From Nitrosomonas sp. (GTDB taxonomy: Bacteria; Pseudomonadota; Gammaproteobacteria; Burkholderiales; Nitrosomonadaceae): a stretch of DNA of 64,000 nucleotides. Below, piece after piece: positions 38,314-48,174 of the stretch. Below the pieces are notes generated by a model. It had not been told where the DNA came from. It ran no database searches and saw only the letters and a program-made list of their open reading frames with translations. Each line of letters begins with the position of its first letter. The stretch's first letter is position 1. Made by a program: the position numbers and the translations under genes. The DNA is taken from contig JAMXAG010000004.1 of NCBI GenBank assembly GCA_024281675.1, positions 1 through 64,000 of the forward strand, in the 5' to 3' direction.

Positions 38314-40836
38314 CTAGATCACCACGATATTCGCATTGGTCATGTTCAAACCCGTGCCAACCGTAGTAATTTGTACAGCACCACCACCACCATTACCATC
38401 GGCATCGTATAGCAATGCACCGGTAGCTTTATTGTAGATAATGAAATCATTCGCATCTAATGCTTTCGCGCCTAACTTAAATTGGCTAGCCGCCAGCATA
38501 CCTGTTGCTGTTAATGACTTAAACACAGCATTTTCTAATTGAATGCTGTCATTCGCTACGTTAAAGTCAGTAATTGTATCAACGTGGCCTTTGGTCGTGA
38601 ATTTAAAAATATCTTTACCTGTTCCACCCGTTAATTTATCGACACCAAGACCTCCATCAAGCGTGTCGTTCCCAGAACCTCCATTTAATTGATTGGCAGC
38701 GCCATTTCCAGTGATGATATTATTCTGGCTATTACCGGTACCATTAATCGCAGCTACACCGGTCAGGATAAGATTTTCCACATTAGTGGACAATGTGTAA
38801 GTGACGTTACTGCTGACAATGTCCGTTCCTTCGTTGAGTTTCTCGATAACAACATCCTTCGCATTTTCAACAAAATAAGTATCATTACCCAACCCGCCGA
38901 TCATGGTATCCGCACCAGACCATCCCCTTAGGGTGTCATTACCAGCTTTTCCATCCAAAACATTATTGAGTGTATTGCCTGTTAGTCTGTCATTGAATGC
39001 GCTACCCGTCAGGTTTTCAATACTGATCAGCGTATCCAAACCGGCACCGACTGTATTCTGCTGCGTGTTAACCAGCAAGGAAACTGTAACCGACTTGGTA
39101 GCAGCAGCGTAGGTAGCGGTATCGTTATTGGAGGGCGTGCCCGTTAACGTATTATTCCCCGCGGTACTCACCAGGAGGAGGCCATTGTTAACAAAGAATT
39201 GTATATCGCCAGAACCATTACCCACGAAAGTATCCAGATCGCCATCGCCATCGATATCCCCCAGAGCCGGCTGAGCCCTGTATCCTACATCGACGAAACC
39301 CAAAGCATTCTCGGCAGGAGCAAATTTTGGATTATGCAGGGTGCCTATATTCCTTTGAAATACCGTATTGCCGTTCCAATTGCCTTGGAAAGCATCTAAA
39401 TCACCATCGTTGTCAATATCTACAAAGGAAGTTGCTCCATTACGAATGAGATTTAAGCCATAGACACTAGCATCACTGCTGTTAAAGCTTGGCTCGTTGG
39501 CTGTTCCGGTATTTTCATAAAATTTCGTAATGAAAAACGATTTATAACTATATCCAACAAATATATCAAAATCGCCATCACCTTCTAGATCCACCAACGT
39601 GATATTGTTACTATACGGTGGAAAACCTAAGTCAAAAGGATCATGCTCACCGATGAAAACTGGATTACTAGCCGTTCCCGTATTTTCATAAAAGGAGTCA
39701 CTTATAAAAGCATCCGAATCCCCATCGTTGTCGATATCCGCAAAAGCAGGATTAGCTCCATAACTTCCTCCATTATTCAAACCAAAAGGATCTACTTCGG
39801 GAGAGGCAAAGATCGGATTGCTGACAGTTCCCGTATTTCTAAAAAATAGCGCACCCACAAAAGCATCTCGATCACCATCGCCATCGATATCGACAAAAGC
39901 GGGGCTAGTAGCCAAGATACCTACATTGCTCAAACCAAAAGGATTGGTAGAAGGAGCCGCAAAGATTGGATTATTGGCAGCCCCCGTATTCTTAAAAAAC
40001 TTCACATCACCCGATCCGCTACCTATAAAAGCATCCTGATCGCCATCGTTGTCAATATCGACAAATGTGGGTTCAGCGTCGTTGCCCACGTCAATCAAGC
40101 CCAGTGAATTGAAACTCGTAACAGCAAATTTTGGGTCACTTTTTGTTCCAATATTTCTTTGAAACACAGTGTTACCATACCCTTCCCCTAGGAGAACGTC
40201 CAAGTCTCCATCGCTATCGACATCAGCGAAAGTGGGACTGGCATATTCACCCAATCCAATCAAGCCGAACGGATTGGGGTTAGCAGCGGCAAACTTTGGG
40301 TTACTGACAGTTCCTGTATTTCGAAAAAACAGCGTGCTACCACCAAAATATCCATTGCCAATAAAAGCATCCAGATCACCATCGTCATCAATATCGGCAA
40401 AAGTGGGATTGGCTCCAAAATCAACATTACTCAAGCCAAAAGGATTCGTGATAGCCGGAGCGAACTTGGGGTTATTGACTGTTCCTGTGTTTCTAAAAAA
40501 TAGTGTGTCGCCACCAAGGCTATCATACAATCCATAAATACCTCCATTGCCCACAAAAGCATCTAAATCCCCATCGCCATCGATATCTACAAAAGTGGGG
40601 CTGGCCAAGGCACCTACATCGCTCAAACCAAAAGGATTAGTAGAGGGAGCTGCAAAAATTGGGCTATTGACTGTTCCTGTATTTCTGAAAAACGCTGTAT
40701 TGCCATCACCCTTTCCAACAAAAACATCCAAGTCTCTATCGCCATCAATATCAATCAATGTCGGACTGGCAAATGAGCCCACATCCCTCAAACCAAATGG
40801 GTTAGTGGTAGTTAAGGTAAAAATAGGGTCTGACAT
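38314..40836 (-). CDS. FG-GAP/VCBS-repeat protein with C-terminal RTX motifs (type I secreted)
   Basis: A protein of 840 residues. About ten tandem repeats of 45-60 residues fill residues 1-560, each with a D-x-D-x-D-G-D-x-D calcium loop (F-V-D-I-D-G-D-G-D-L-D-A-F) and an R-N-T-G-T segment, the pattern of FG-GAP/VCBS beta-propeller repeats. Residues 600-750 carry RTX nonapeptides (G-G-x-G-x-D-x-L) such as L-D-G-K-A-G-N-D-T-L. No signal peptide, as expected for a type I substrate; the transporter is not in the window. The ATG at 40836 has GGAG seven bases upstream. It follows the TIGR03032-like gene by 19 bases. Likely extracellular Ca2+-dependent adhesin or enzyme scaffold. Confidence 0.85.
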   Translation of the reverse strand: MSDPIFTLTTTNPFGLRDVGSFASPTLIDIDGDRDLDVFVGKGDGNTAFFRNTGTVNSPIFAAPSTNPFGLSDVGALASPTFVDIDGDGDLDAFVGNGGIYGLYDSLGGDTLFFRNTGTVNNPKFAPAITNPFGLSNVDFGANPTFADIDDDGDLDAFIGNGYFGGSTLFFRNTGTVSNPKFAAANPNPFGLIGLGEYASPTFADVDSDGDLDVLLGEGYGNTVFQRNIGTKSDPKFAVTSFNSLGLIDVGNDAEPTFVDIDNDGDQDAFIGSGSGDVKFFKNTGAANNPIFAAPSTNPFGLSNVGILATSPAFVDIDGDGDRDAFVGALFFRNTGTVSNPIFASPEVDPFGLNNGGSYGANPAFADIDNDGDSDAFISDSFYENTGTASNPVFIGEHDPFDLGFPPYSNNITLVDLEGDGDFDIFVGYSYKSFFITKFYENTGTANEPSFNSSDASVYGLNLIRNGATSFVDIDNDGDLDAFQGNWNGNTVFQRNIGTLHNPKFAPAENALGFVDVGYRAQPALGDIDGDGDLDTFVGNGSGDIQFFVNNGLLLVSTAGNNTLTGTPSNNDTATYAAATKSVTVSLLVNTQQNTVGAGLDTLISIENLTGSAFNDRLTGNTLNNVLDGKAGNDTLRGWSGADTMIGGLGNDTYFVENAKDVVIEKLNEGTDIVSSNVTYTLSTNVENLILTGVAAINGTGNSQNNIITGNGAANQLNGGSGNDTLDGGLGVDKLTGGTGKDIFKFTTKGHVDTITDFNVANDSIQLENAVFKSLTATGMLAASQFKLGAKALDANDFIIYNKATGALLYDADGNGGGGAVQITTVGTGLNMTNANIVVI

Positions 40837-40855
40837 AATCATTCTCCAAGAAACA

Positions 40856-42409
40856 TTAAGTATTTTTATTAGTTGTTACGTGATCAACTGCACGTTGCAA
40901 ATGTTGATGTAACTTCTTTTCGATTGGTTGATGACGATAGGCCGGTACAACATACGATGATAATAATTCAATATGAGTTTGTTCATTCTCCTGCCAGCAT
41001 TCTGCGATAGCCAAACCAATCATTTGGCCATCTATGGATGCGGATACGCCGAATAATTCACCGCGCTGCGGTCGGGTTTGCCAGCGACTTCGTAAGCTCG
41101 GGTTGGTCATTGTCTCATAGGGCAAAAGATTCTCTGGGGTTAAATTGCAAATCTTTTGATATTTAATCGCAAGGTCTTCTGAACTCTCCATTTGCGGAGC
41201 ACGTGGCAAGCCGGCTACTTGCGTCGCTCGACTTAAGCCAGGCCGATTAACGGTAGGCTTGGTGGTAATCATCCCCCCAGAGCCGGGAAATGAAATCAAG
41301 CGTTCGATGTCATCATCCTGAAAACCCAACGCTCGGGGTTGACGAACACTTGGTAACACCACTACATCAAATAGTTCTTCGACTACACCTTCAATATGTA
41401 ATGCGTGTATCTGGTTGCCCGTGTTCAAATCGATAATACCCAAAGCGCATTGGGCCGACATGTTTTTCTCTGCAAGACGCGTTTCCAAGGGCAGGTCTGA
41501 AAAAGCTTTTGAACGAAGTTTCGATAACCCCACCAAGGCATAGTTTTTCCAGAACGCTAATCCTCGCACAAAACCTGGACAGAATGTCACAGGCACAAAT
41601 TTCTCTTTATCCAAATAACCCAGCTCTCCCGTACCGGAATTAAGCAGCCATAGCCTGCCTTGATACCAGCGTGGCGAATGTGGCATGGATAAACCAGTGG
41701 CTATTATTTCATTGCTAGGAATGTGCATTACGATGCCACCACTCGTACGATGGTTACGCCAGCCCGCTGCTTCGTCAGTCGCGCTACATGCCGTGACATA
41801 GGCAGGCTCACCTTCTTGCATAGCCAGGCCATTTAAATGACAACGATCTTCAGCCACAAGTTTGGATATAAAGGGTGGTTTCCAAACGGGAACAAAACTA
41901 AACCCAGTCTGCAAGGTAGCCAAGCAACTGAAATCCGTATTGATAAATAATACTTGATGTTTTTTGTCGACGACGACATCGTGAATATTCAAGTCACCCG
42001 TGGTGTATGATTGGCCGGGTACGTATAAACGATCACAGCCTTGATACCGCTCGTCTTTTGCCAAGCGATTTTCCAGTTGCCAAATCTGGTAGCGAGTTGC
42101 CATGTAGAGGCTTTCATCGCTTGCATATAAGCCCATCGGCTTATCAAACAAACGCTCGTTAACCGCCAAATGCCCATTTTCTTTACGTCCGACTAAAAAC
42201 AGCCGATTGGTTTGATAGGTCGTGAAAGCAAGACTAATCTGCTCACTATCCAACCATTGATAAAGATGCTCAGAGCCATGCATAGTCACAGCAGGTTGGT
42301 CACTGGAAGTCTTTTGTTGGGTCAATAGTTTATTGCTCAAGGTTTTGATATGTAGTATTTCAGTTTTAGTGGCATTACTATTTTTCTTTAAAGGTTGGCA
42401 TGTAAACAT
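40856..42409 (-). CDS. TIGR03032/DUF4915-like propeller protein fused to a GNAT-like domain
   Basis: The 517-residue protein (ATG at 42409; a GTG at 42430 is possible) has an N-terminal propeller-like part of the TIGR03032/DUF4915 family: H-L-A-V-N-E-R-L-F-D-K-P-M-G-L, D-L-N-I-H-D-V, C-H-L-N-G-L-A-M, and A-T-G-L-S-M-P-H-S-P-R-W-Y. Its last about 75 residues read I-D-G-Q-M-I-G-L-A-I-A-E and V-V-P-A-Y-R-H-Q-P-I-E-K-K-L-H-Q-H-L, a GNAT-like acyl-CoA fold. The family commonly accompanies large calcium-binding repeat proteins, as here. It overlaps the upstream glycosylase gene by 32 bases. Function unknown; perhaps modifies or assists the secreted protein. Confidence 0.7.
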   Translation of the reverse strand: MFTCQPLKKNSNATKTEILHIKTLSNKLLTQQKTSSDQPAVTMHGSEHLYQWLDSEQISLAFTTYQTNRLFLVGRKENGHLAVNERLFDKPMGLYASDESLYMATRYQIWQLENRLAKDERYQGCDRLYVPGQSYTTGDLNIHDVVVDKKHQVLFINTDFSCLATLQTGFSFVPVWKPPFISKLVAEDRCHLNGLAMQEGEPAYVTACSATDEAAGWRNHRTSGGIVMHIPSNEIIATGLSMPHSPRWYQGRLWLLNSGTGELGYLDKEKFVPVTFCPGFVRGLAFWKNYALVGLSKLRSKAFSDLPLETRLAEKNMSAQCALGIIDLNTGNQIHALHIEGVVEELFDVVVLPSVRQPRALGFQDDDIERLISFPGSGGMITTKPTVNRPGLSRATQVAGLPRAPQMESSEDLAIKYQKICNLTPENLLPYETMTNPSLRSRWQTRPQRGELFGVSASIDGQMIGLAIAECWQENEQTHIELLSSYVVPAYRHQPIEKKLHQHLQRAVDHVTTNKNT

Positions 42410-42833
42410 TTTCCCAATCTGCAATTGCACCTGCCTTGAGTTGGAAGAGTGGATGAGTCTCCGGCCTTTCTAGTTTTATCCAGGCTTGATAGGTTTCAGG
42501 GGAACGGACCTTTAACTTAGCCAGTAGGTGCTGCCATTCATAGTCGAGTTGTCCAGTAGTCGCGTAGATTAGCTGAGTCGTGGTTGAGATTGGTTCAAAT
42601 TTCGATTGATCGAAGTTATAGCCACGCTGCACAGATTCTGCGTGAACATGAAAAAGATAGGCATTGATAGCAGATTGGGGTGATTCGTGATTGTAGAAGC
42701 GATCGAGTTGAGGATGATGTTTATAGCCTTTCGTAAGGCCACGAATCACTGCTTGGGCTAATAATGCTTCACGCCACAAAGCAACAAGACCTTTAGCATC
42801 TAGATACCTTGGGTGAATCGTCCATAAGCGCAT
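42378..42833 (-). CDS. Pyrimidine dimer DNA glycosylase (Pyr_excise family)
   Basis: This 151-residue protein starts M-R-L-W-T-I-H-P-R-Y-L-D and has the family block A-K-G-L-V-A-L-W-R-E-A-L-L-A-Q-A-V, then Y-K-H-H-P-Q-L-D-R-F. Proteins of this family (PF03013, related to T4 endonuclease V) excise UV-induced cyclobutane pyrimidine dimers. The N-terminal Met/Arg region carries the catalytic amine in the T4 enzyme after Met removal. It is six bases after glgA on the same strand, an unexpected guest in the glycogen operon. Confidence 0.8.
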   Translation of the reverse strand: MRLWTIHPRYLDAKGLVALWREALLAQAVIRGLTKGYKHHPQLDRFYNHESPQSAINAYLFHVHAESVQRGYNFDQSKFEPISTTTQLIYATTGQLDYEWQHLLAKLKVRSPETYQAWIKLERPETHPLFQLKAGAIADWENVYMPTFKEK

Positions 42834-42839
42834 GGGTTT

Positions 42840-44321
42840 CTAGGTTGAATGAATGAGCGATCGATAAATTTCTTGATACGCAATAGCACTGGCCTGCCAG
42901 CTGAAATCTTTCGACATGGCATTTCTCTGTAATTTCCGCCAGGTCTTTTTATTTTGATAAGTATCGATTGCGAATTGAATCGCCTTCAAGAGACTACCCA
43001 CAGTAATTGGATGAAACAAAAAACCACTAGCAGTGCCTTTGGTTAATGAGCTAGGTGTATAGTTAACAACCGTATCTAACAAACCACCCGTTGCATGGAC
43101 GATAGGCAGCGTGCCATAGTGTTGGCTATACATTTGATTCAAGCCACAGGGTTCAAAGCGAGAGGGCATCAAAAAACAATCCGCGCCAGCTTCAATCAAA
43201 TGCGATAAAGCTTCATCAAAACCAGTTTGCACCGCAATTGCGTGTGGATACATTTTTGCCAAGAGTATGAGTTGCTGTTCTAACTCTATGTGATTACTGC
43301 CAAGAATGACGAGCTGTGCAGGTAACTTCACCAGTTCTGGGGCGATCTGAATCAGTAAATCAGTACCTTTCTGATAACTTAAACGACTGATGACACCCAA
43401 AAGCGGGATGTCGTCATCTATATCTAACCCCATGTACTGCTGTAGCGCTTTTTTATTCACGATCTTGCCCGATAACTTCTCGCGACTATAGTTCTTTGCC
43501 AAATATGTATCAGTTTCAGGATTCCACTTGTCGGTATCAATACCATTCACAATACCCGTTAGCTTGTCATTGCGCGTTGTGAGCAGACCTTGCATCCCAA
43601 AACCCAGTGTTTCACTCTGGATTTCTTGAACATAATTCGGACTGACCGTGGTGATATGCTCAGCATAATAAACACCGGCTTTAAGAAAAGATACGTTGCC
43701 ATAATATTCAACGCCCTCGATATTAAAGCTGGATGGTGGCAATCCGAGCTGAATGACCGTTCCAGGCGCAAAAACGCCTTGAAAAGCCAGGTTATGAATC
43801 GTCATCACGGTTGCGGCTTTTTGGCCAGGATGAAAATGCAAATAAGCAGGGGTTAGACCGCTTTGCCAATCGTTACAATGCGCGATGTCCGGTCGCCACT
43901 TGAGTGGACTGGCGTCACTCGATAAAATCGCACCAATTTTTGACAATAAACCAAAACGGAGTGAATTGTCCGGCCAATCACGACCCTGCGCATCCAAATA
44001 AGGTCCACCTTCACGCACGTACAACCCTGGGCAATCAATGACAAATACCGGCAGGGATTCAGTCTTGCTTAAAGCAAGCTTTCCCGATAGCAATGTGGCC
44101 GGTGGGAAATGCTGCAGATCATTGAATTCATGCACGGCTTTCTTGTATTTAACACCCTGCAAAACAGATGGATAACCGGGCAACAGTATTTTGATATCCG
44201 TTTGCAAATGCTGTAATGCCATCGGTAAGGCAGCGCTGACATCACCTAAACCACCGGTTTTACAGGCAGGATAAATTTCCGGTGTAATAAAAAGAACCCG
44301 TAATTTTTGTGTGCGTTCCAT
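42840..44321 (-). CDS. glgA: Glycogen synthase (ADP-glucose)
   Basis: This 493-residue GT5 glycosyltransferase has the N-terminal substrate loop KTGGLGDVSAALP (residues 21-33) typical of GlgA. The C-terminal nucleotide-binding half shows V-I-S-R-L-S-Y-Q-K-G-T-D and the catalytic region L-M-P-S-R-F-E-P-C-G-L-N-Q-M. It extends alpha-1,4-glucan from ADP-glucose made by GlgC upstream. Five bases separate pgi from glgA, so they are cotranscribed. Confidence 0.96.
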   Translation of the reverse strand: MERTQKLRVLFITPEIYPACKTGGLGDVSAALPMALQHLQTDIKILLPGYPSVLQGVKYKKAVHEFNDLQHFPPATLLSGKLALSKTESLPVFVIDCPGLYVREGGPYLDAQGRDWPDNSLRFGLLSKIGAILSSDASPLKWRPDIAHCNDWQSGLTPAYLHFHPGQKAATVMTIHNLAFQGVFAPGTVIQLGLPPSSFNIEGVEYYGNVSFLKAGVYYAEHITTVSPNYVQEIQSETLGFGMQGLLTTRNDKLTGIVNGIDTDKWNPETDTYLAKNYSREKLSGKIVNKKALQQYMGLDIDDDIPLLGVISRLSYQKGTDLLIQIAPELVKLPAQLVILGSNHIELEQQLILLAKMYPHAIAVQTGFDEALSHLIEAGADCFLMPSRFEPCGLNQMYSQHYGTLPIVHATGGLLDTVVNYTPSSLTKGTASGFLFHPITVGSLLKAIQFAIDTYQNKKTWRKLQRNAMSKDFSWQASAIAYQEIYRSLIHST

Positions 44322-44326
44322 AAATA

Positions 44327-45961
44327 CTACTGATTGGCCTTGAAAAAATTGATCAGACCATTCGTGGAAGCATCGTGTGATGCGACTGGAATGTTTTGCT
44401 CGAGTTCAGACAGGATTTTTCCAGCCAATTGCTTGCCCAATTCAACGCCCCACTGATCGAAAGGATTGATGTTCCAAATAACACTTTGCACGAATACTTT
44501 GTGTTCATACAATGCGATCAATGCGCCTAATGTACGCGGATCTAATTTCTTGAATAAAATCGACGTGGTAAAGCGATTACCAGGAAAAATCTTATGCGGC
44601 AACAACTGTGCAATGACATCTTTACCTTTACCTTGTGCTTCAAGCTCAGCGCGTACTTCTTGTGCATTCTTCCCAGTCATCAGCGCTTCTGTTTGGGCAA
44701 AGAAGTTGGCCAACAGCATGCGATGATGAAGACCGATCAAATGATGGCTTTGACATGGCGCGAGAAAATCGGCTGAAACGGCTTGAGTACCTTGATGCAA
44801 TAGTTGATAAAAAGCATGTTGTCCGTTGGTTCCTGGCTCTCCCCAGACAATCGCACCCGTAGCATAGTCAACGATTTGCCCATCGCGCGTAATGCGCTTA
44901 CCATTACTTTCCATTTCTAACTGCTGCAAATACGCAGGGAAGCGGTGCATCGATTGATCATAAGGCAAGATGGCATGCGCTGAAATACCAAGAAAATTGA
45001 TTTGCCAGATACCCACGAGCGCCAACATGACGGGTAGATTTTTATCTAATGGCGCGGTGGCAAAGTGCCGGTCCATTTCGTGCGCACCGGCTAATAATTC
45101 ATAAAAATGATCCATCCCTACCGTCAAAGCAATAGGTAAACCTATGGCTGACCATAAAGAATAACGTCCGCCCACCCAATCCCAAAATTCAAACATATTG
45201 TCAGGATTGATGCCAAAATTCTCTACCGCAGATCGATTAGTCGATACCGCAACAAAATGCTTAGCAATGTCTTTTTCGCTACCGCCCTTTGATAGAAACC
45301 ATTGCCTAGCTGAACATGCATTGGTAATGGTCTCAAGCGTGGTAAATGTTTTTGAAGCAACAACAAACAACGTCGAAGCGGGGTCAAGGTGCTGCAACAC
45401 ATCGGAAAGCTGGGTACCGTCAATATTCGAAATAAAATGGGGCGTAATGCCCGGGAAGCGATACGGCTTAAGTGCTTCTGTCACCATGACCGGCCCCAAA
45501 TCAGAGCCTCCGATACCAATATTGACAATATCCGTGAAAGTTTTTCCAGAATAACCAACCCGTTCGCCGTTTTGTACCTCGGAAGTCAACTTTTCCATTT
45601 GTTTCAGAACGCGTTTCACCTCCGGCATAACGTCGATGCCATCGACTTTAAACGAGTTTTGTCCACGTAAAGCAACATGCAGCGCAGCACGATGTTCTGT
45701 TGAGTTAATTTTATCGCCTGAAAACATACGGGCTATCCAATTGGGTAGCTGTTGCTGATTGGCTAGATTAATCAGCAATCCAAACGTTTCACGGTCAATT
45801 AATTGTTTGGAATAATCCAATAAAATACTGTCAAACTGCAGTGATAACTCATTAAAACGTTGTGGGTTTTTTTGAAACAGATCGCGTAAATGTAATTGTG
45901 CGATTGTTTTCTGCTGGTTTTGCAATGCAAGCCAAGCAGGAGATTGTGTTAGCGATGGCAT
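44327..45961 (-). CDS. pgi: Glucose-6-phosphate isomerase
   Basis: Length of 544 residues is normal. Signatures: G-I-G-G-S-D-L-G-P near 151, S-K-T-F-T-T-L-E-T phosphate loop near 207, a [11 protein letters not shown] block and the C-terminal E-H-K-V-F-V-Q-S. It interconverts fructose-6- and glucose-6-phosphate, linking gluconeogenesis with glycogen formation. Its placement between the GH57 genes and glgA fits carbon storage; a broken zwf lies in the same window. Confidence 0.97.
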   Translation of the reverse strand: MPSLTQSPAWLALQNQQKTIAQLHLRDLFQKNPQRFNELSLQFDSILLDYSKQLIDRETFGLLINLANQQQLPNWIARMFSGDKINSTEHRAALHVALRGQNSFKVDGIDVMPEVKRVLKQMEKLTSEVQNGERVGYSGKTFTDIVNIGIGGSDLGPVMVTEALKPYRFPGITPHFISNIDGTQLSDVLQHLDPASTLFVVASKTFTTLETITNACSARQWFLSKGGSEKDIAKHFVAVSTNRSAVENFGINPDNMFEFWDWVGGRYSLWSAIGLPIALTVGMDHFYELLAGAHEMDRHFATAPLDKNLPVMLALVGIWQINFLGISAHAILPYDQSMHRFPAYLQQLEMESNGKRITRDGQIVDYATGAIVWGEPGTNGQHAFYQLLHQGTQAVSADFLAPCQSHHLIGLHHRMLLANFFAQTEALMTGKNAQEVRAELEAQGKGKDVIAQLLPHKIFPGNRFTTSILFKKLDPRTLGALIALYEHKVFVQSVIWNINPFDQWGVELGKQLAGKILSELEQNIPVASHDASTNGLINFFKANQ

Positions 45962-46008
45962 ACCGTTAATGATATTTTCTAGTTATTGTCGAGAGTAATA
46001 ATCTATTG

Positions 46009-46037
46009 TTCGTCAGAGTCCAGCATGCACTGACGAA
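46009..46037. other. Intergenic stem-loop before pgi
   Basis: TTCGTCAG and CTGACGAA (46009-46016 and 46030-46037) are perfect complements around a 13-base loop. It lies between the GH57 glucanotransferase stop and the pgi start. No T tract follows on the transcribed strand, so more likely an mRNA stability element than a terminator. Confidence 0.5.
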
Positions 46038-46072
46038 TTAGTTTTCATGCACCAAGGCACAATCATAAAGCA

Positions 46073-48088
46073 TTACACGTGATTTCTTGCATGAATTGCA
46101 AGCGTAACAGTCAATTCTTGGGTACTAATCAGCCATTCCAATTCCAACGTCACAGCCTGCATAATTTTCTCAAAACCACTTTCCGATTGCGATACAGAAA
46201 AATGCGGGTGCGCACGTAGACTTACGGGGGCAGAGGTCTTTAACACAACATGACCGCCTAACGTATCGTCATCCAGCATAATTTCTGTCACATTGGATAA
46301 TTCGATCCATTGACCGAAACCACCTAGGATTTCTTGTTGGTACCGATAGCGCCCGCCCATACCGTCACAGCTAGGCATTGCGAGATTAATTTCAGTGCAG
46401 AATGTTTGCTTTGTTTTGGCACCAAATCGATACAACACGTGAAGTTGATTTTTCTCAAGTATAAAAAGTTTATGAACTGTCCCTAGATTGCTATGCGATA
46501 CAAAATGTAAATTCTCTAGCGCAGAATTCTGTGAACTGTAAGCGATCGGATAACCATTCACAAAGTCTACGAACAGTCTCTTCGGATGATCATCAGCGAG
46601 AATGTCTTGCGCGCTGATTGCATGTTTGAAGCTGATCCGATCATGCGCCGAAGCAATGCCTCCATCGTTTTGATGAGCTGCATCACGATGACCATCTTGA
46701 ATTTTTTGATAATAATGCTCGATCTGGCGGCGTAACGTATCCGCAAAATTATGCTGCAATTCATAAGCATCGAACTCGCAGACACTGGCATATGAATCCA
46801 ATTTGACCACTACCTGTAGCGCTGCATTGTGCAGATAAGCTTCTTGCATGCCATCCAGATCAGTATCTTCCACGAATGATTTAGGGCGTGATTTGCAAGC
46901 ATCAAGCATCACCTCCAGCGTCAGCATGGCGTTGTAAATGGCACGTCGCAAGTGCGGCAGATACAACCCGCCAAACATGCCATGCCAATAGGCATCATTA
47001 GCCTGCGCCTCATAAAGTTTTTGCTGCATTTCTATGGTTTGCTGCTTTTTGGGCAATTTTGCAAAACGCGCTGAAAGGCTTAGCATGCGTTTATGCATCC
47101 AATTCGATTCAGGATAACGGGAAAAGAAATTTTTCCAGATACCCCCACGTAGAAATGCTTTTTTTTGCTCATACCAACCTTGCAATTTTGCTTGTTGCGT
47201 CAATTCCCCATAAGCATGCGCGGCTGTAGCCGGTAAAGTCCATTCGTTCATTTCGATATAGGAAACAGTGGGAAGATAAACAATACCTCGTGTTCTTTCC
47301 GCGGCATGATATTCACTGAAATGTTGTGTCGTAATGATGTTGGAAGCCAGAACTTTCTGGATGAATTGTTCCAACCATCCTTTCTCATACACCCAATGAT
47401 AGGTTTCAGGCCAGATACCAAATTTTTCGATATCATCAAAATAAATGGCTGCATTTTGCGTATGTGTGGTGGTTTGGTTTACCAAAGATTCGAGATAAGC
47501 AACCGTTTCTTCAGCCGGTGCAAAAGGGATTTTATAGCGTAGTGCCTCGGAAATTGGGAACAGATCAAGTTTCTGCGAACCTTCTTCGGTAGTGAAATAT
47601 CCGTTAAGTTCTGTTAGTGCTTTTCCAGCGCAAACAAAATGATAATCATCGACCGTTACATATCGAATACCACAATCGGCCAGCGCCGGAATGACCGTCG
47701 ATTCCCAAACACGTTCCGTTAACCAGGCACCTTGTGGCCGCTGCCCGAGTTTCTGCGCTAACTTATCAGAAAAAGTTTGAATCTGTCCGATGCGATCCCG
47801 ATTAGGAATCACCGCCAGCACTGGTTCGGTATCGCCCGCACCAAAAAGCTCTACCTGGTTGCGCGCCACCATCTGCTGTAACAGTGCCATGTCTTCCGGA
47901 TAATTCGATAAAAGATAATCCAGCAACCAGCCGGATAAATGAATCGCAAAACGAAAATCTGGATAGCGATAAAGTACCTGCAAGAAAGGTCTATAACACC
48001 GCAAATGAGCGTCTATTAGGACGCTGGGAAAATTGCCCACAGGTTGGTGTGCGTGCACACCAAAAAGTAACGATACACGTTGTGACAT
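46073..48088 (-). CDS. GH57 4-alpha-glucanotransferase/amylase-like enzyme
   Basis: This 671-residue GH57 protein resembles the archaeal 4-alpha-glucanotransferase type. Motif 1 is H-A-H-Q-P at 12-16. Motif 3, WLTERVWE (122-129), carries the presumed nucleophile E125; motif 4, Y-F-D-D-I-E-K-F-G-I-W-P-E (216-228), carries the acid D218/D219. The C-terminal beta domains correspond to DUF1925/1926. It remodels alpha-1,4-glucan chains in glycogen turnover. No GlgB, GlgX or GlgP is in this operon, so GH57 enzymes may replace them. It follows the other GH57 gene. Confidence 0.85.
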   Translation of the reverse strand: MSQRVSLLFGVHAHQPVGNFPSVLIDAHLRCYRPFLQVLYRYPDFRFAIHLSGWLLDYLLSNYPEDMALLQQMVARNQVELFGAGDTEPVLAVIPNRDRIGQIQTFSDKLAQKLGQRPQGAWLTERVWESTVIPALADCGIRYVTVDDYHFVCAGKALTELNGYFTTEEGSQKLDLFPISEALRYKIPFAPAEETVAYLESLVNQTTTHTQNAAIYFDDIEKFGIWPETYHWVYEKGWLEQFIQKVLASNIITTQHFSEYHAAERTRGIVYLPTVSYIEMNEWTLPATAAHAYGELTQQAKLQGWYEQKKAFLRGGIWKNFFSRYPESNWMHKRMLSLSARFAKLPKKQQTIEMQQKLYEAQANDAYWHGMFGGLYLPHLRRAIYNAMLTLEVMLDACKSRPKSFVEDTDLDGMQEAYLHNAALQVVVKLDSYASVCEFDAYELQHNFADTLRRQIEHYYQKIQDGHRDAAHQNDGGIASAHDRISFKHAISAQDILADDHPKRLFVDFVNGYPIAYSSQNSALENLHFVSHSNLGTVHKLFILEKNQLHVLYRFGAKTKQTFCTEINLAMPSCDGMGGRYRYQQEILGGFGQWIELSNVTEIMLDDDTLGGHVVLKTSAPVSLRAHPHFSVSQSESGFEKIMQAVTLELEWLISTQELTVTLAIHARNHV

Positions 48089-48174
48089 TTAATGATTCCC
48101 AGTTACTGTTCTAAAAATAAAATAACTACACCGCCGATCAAAACCTCACTTGCCCCAATAATCCTGAACAGTAT

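Noticed and set aside
38314-40842. Open frames on the plus strand through the FG-GAP gene
   Set aside because: They are shadows of the regular repeat; Pro/Ser/Lys-rich composition comes from the opposite strand.
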